NCBI RefSeq assembly: GCF_901827185.1
Contig: NZ_LR594671.1
Location: 3,038,001-3,102,000 of the forward strand
DNA length: 64,000 nucleotides
Direction: 5' to 3'
Origin: Variovorax sp. PBL-E5
GTDB lineage: Bacteria; Pseudomonadota; Gammaproteobacteria; Burkholderiales; Burkholderiaceae_C
Shown here: positions 63,195 to 64,000 of the stretch, one piece after another
Position numbering within the stretch: the first letter of the stretch is position 1
How the letters are laid out: the number at the start of each line of letters is the position of its first letter
Made by a program: the position numbers and the translations under genes
The notes under the pieces: generated by a model
What the model was told of the DNA's origin: nothing
Databases searched by the model: none
Seen by the model: the letters and a program-made list of their open reading frames with translations, nothing else

Positions 63195-63980
63195 TCAGGC
63201 GCGCTGCGATGCGGGTGTGTGCTCCGGCAGCACGAGCACGCGCTGGTTCGGAGCGATGAAGAATTGCTGGTAGTACACGCACAGGTCCCGGCCCGCGCGC
63301 GCGACGGCCTGCATGTACAGCCCCGTGGTGTCGTGCGCGACGGCGATCCGTTCGCAGGACTCGGCATCGAAGGGCGCGATGCTCACCAGGTGCGTGATGT
63401 CGGTGATCGGCAGCTGGCACTGCCTGGCGATCATCTTCTTGAAGTTCGCGCCGTGCAGCTTGTCCATCGGCGTTTCCCACAGACGGTTGAGCAGGGTCCG
63501 ATCGGCAAAGAAGCGGCTGAAGATCTTGAACTCGCCGTTGATGTCGATGATGCGGTCCAGACGCATCACGTCCTGGCGGCCGAGGTAGGGTGTCCATGGC
63601 CCGTCGCCGCGGATGGTGGCGCGCTGCACCGCCTGCGAGAAGATCGGCAGCACCGTCACACCGTCATCGCCGAGGAAGCGGCAGTGCCACGGATCCTGGA
63701 GCTGGCGCGGCTTCTCGGCCACGAAGCTGCCGAGGCCATGCTGCCGGATCACCAGGCCCTGGTCGGCCAGATCGCGCAAGGCGCGCTGCACCGTGCCGAG
63801 GCTGAACGGCGTCATCTGCGCCAGCTCTTCCTCGGCCGGCAGGCGGTCGCCCGGCCGCCAGAGGCCGCGCCGGATCGCGTCGAGCAGCGTGTTCGCGAGC
63901 CGCTGGTATTTGGGCAGTCCGGTGCGGTCGGGCTGCTTGAGGACATCGAACAACTCGAGACGCTGTGCATTGGCATTCAT
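63195..63980 (-). CDS. GntR-family transcriptional regulator
   Basis: A 261-residue regulator. The winged helix is in PKYQRLANTLLDAIRRGLWRPGDRLPAEEELAQMTPFSLGTVQRALRDLADQGLVIRQHGLGSF, followed by a UTRA-like ligand domain (DVMRLDRIIDINGEFKIFSRFFADRTLLNRL). AAGGGA lies 6 bases before the ATG at 63980. It heads the regulator-sulfatase-binding protein minus operon and probably represses it in the absence of substrate. Only 20 bases of its upstream region are in the window. Confidence 0.88.
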   Translation of the reverse strand: MNANAQRLELFDVLKQPDRTGLPKYQRLANTLLDAIRRGLWRPGDRLPAEEELAQMTPFSLGTVQRALRDLADQGLVIRQHGLGSFVAEKPRQLQDPWHCRFLGDDGVTVLPIFSQAVQRATIRGDGPWTPYLGRQDVMRLDRIIDINGEFKIFSRFFADRTLLNRLWETPMDKLHGANFKKMIARQCQLPITDITHLVSIAPFDAESCERIAVAHDTTGLYMQAVARAGRDLCVYYQQFFIAPNQRVLVLPEHTPASQRA

Positions 63981-64000
63981 TGCAGTTCCCTTCTGTCTTC

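Overview
The window is a gene-dense, high-GC stretch of a bacterial chromosome. Codon usage, the Bug-type (tripartite tricarboxylate) binding protein, the fused indolepyruvate ferredoxin oxidoreductase, a membrane PQQ glucose dehydrogenase, and many ABC import systems paired with LysR/GntR regulators all suggest a metabolically versatile betaproteobacterium. It is most likely of the Burkholderiales, Comamonadaceae (Variovorax-like); this is inferred from gene style, not from a marker gene. No transposase, integrase, phage gene or CRISPR array was seen, and no gene-free stretch exceeds 300 bases.

Layout. 1-763: the 3' end of a glutathione S-transferase gene, tRNA-Pro, a small disordered protein gene and tRNA-Arg. 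792-6855: a LysR regulator divergent from an RraA-type aldolase, an aspartate-type aminotransferase and a complete polar amino acid ABC importer; together these read as uptake, transamination and retro-aldol cleavage of a gamma-hydroxy amino acid. 6895-15929 (minus): a nine-gene operon for an unidentified sugar-like substrate, with a NitT/TauT-type ABC importer, a DUF3830 protein, a SIS-domain protein, an RpiB-like isomerase, an IolC-type kinase fused to DUF2090, a TIM-barrel epimerase and a LacI regulator. A nucleoside hydrolase (16088-17056) is divergent from it. 17088-26516: DUF302 protein, fused IorAB, Lrp regulator, a secreted protein of three 34-residue repeats, a small membrane-anchored protein, PQQ glucose dehydrogenase and a 2-oxoglutarate/Fe(II) oxygenase.

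26569-39418: a second catabolic island controlled by a GntR regulator. The minus arm is regulator, binding protein and a two-subunit aconitase-X dehydratase. The plus arm is ATPase, permease, CoA-transferase A/B, short-chain dehydrogenase, biotin carrier protein, thiolase-like protein plus its DUF35 partner, biotin carboxylase, carboxyltransferase and an EthD-like protein. It is followed directly by the biotin synthesis genes bioA-bioF-bioD-bioB, translationally linked to a cytochrome P450 (39573-45204).

45218-51351 (minus): TetR regulator, a urea/short-chain-amide-type ABC importer and an isochorismatase-family cysteine hydrolase, divergent from a 7Fe ferredoxin gene. A perfect 11-bp inverted repeat lies between them. 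51894-55579 (minus): TIM-barrel protein, periplasmic binding protein, Rieske oxygenase and [2Fe-2S] ferredoxin, with a divergent LysR regulator. 56762-60676: glycolate oxidase genes glcD-glcE-glcF. 60681-63980 (minus): Bug-type binding protein, sulfatase and GntR regulator.

Most of the window is therefore a string of substrate-inducible catabolic modules, each with its own importer and regulator. The most promising undescribed systems are the gamma-hydroxy amino acid module, the nine-gene sugar operon, the aconitase-X/biotin-carboxylase island with its cysteine-less thiolase-like protein, and the P450 in the biotin operon.
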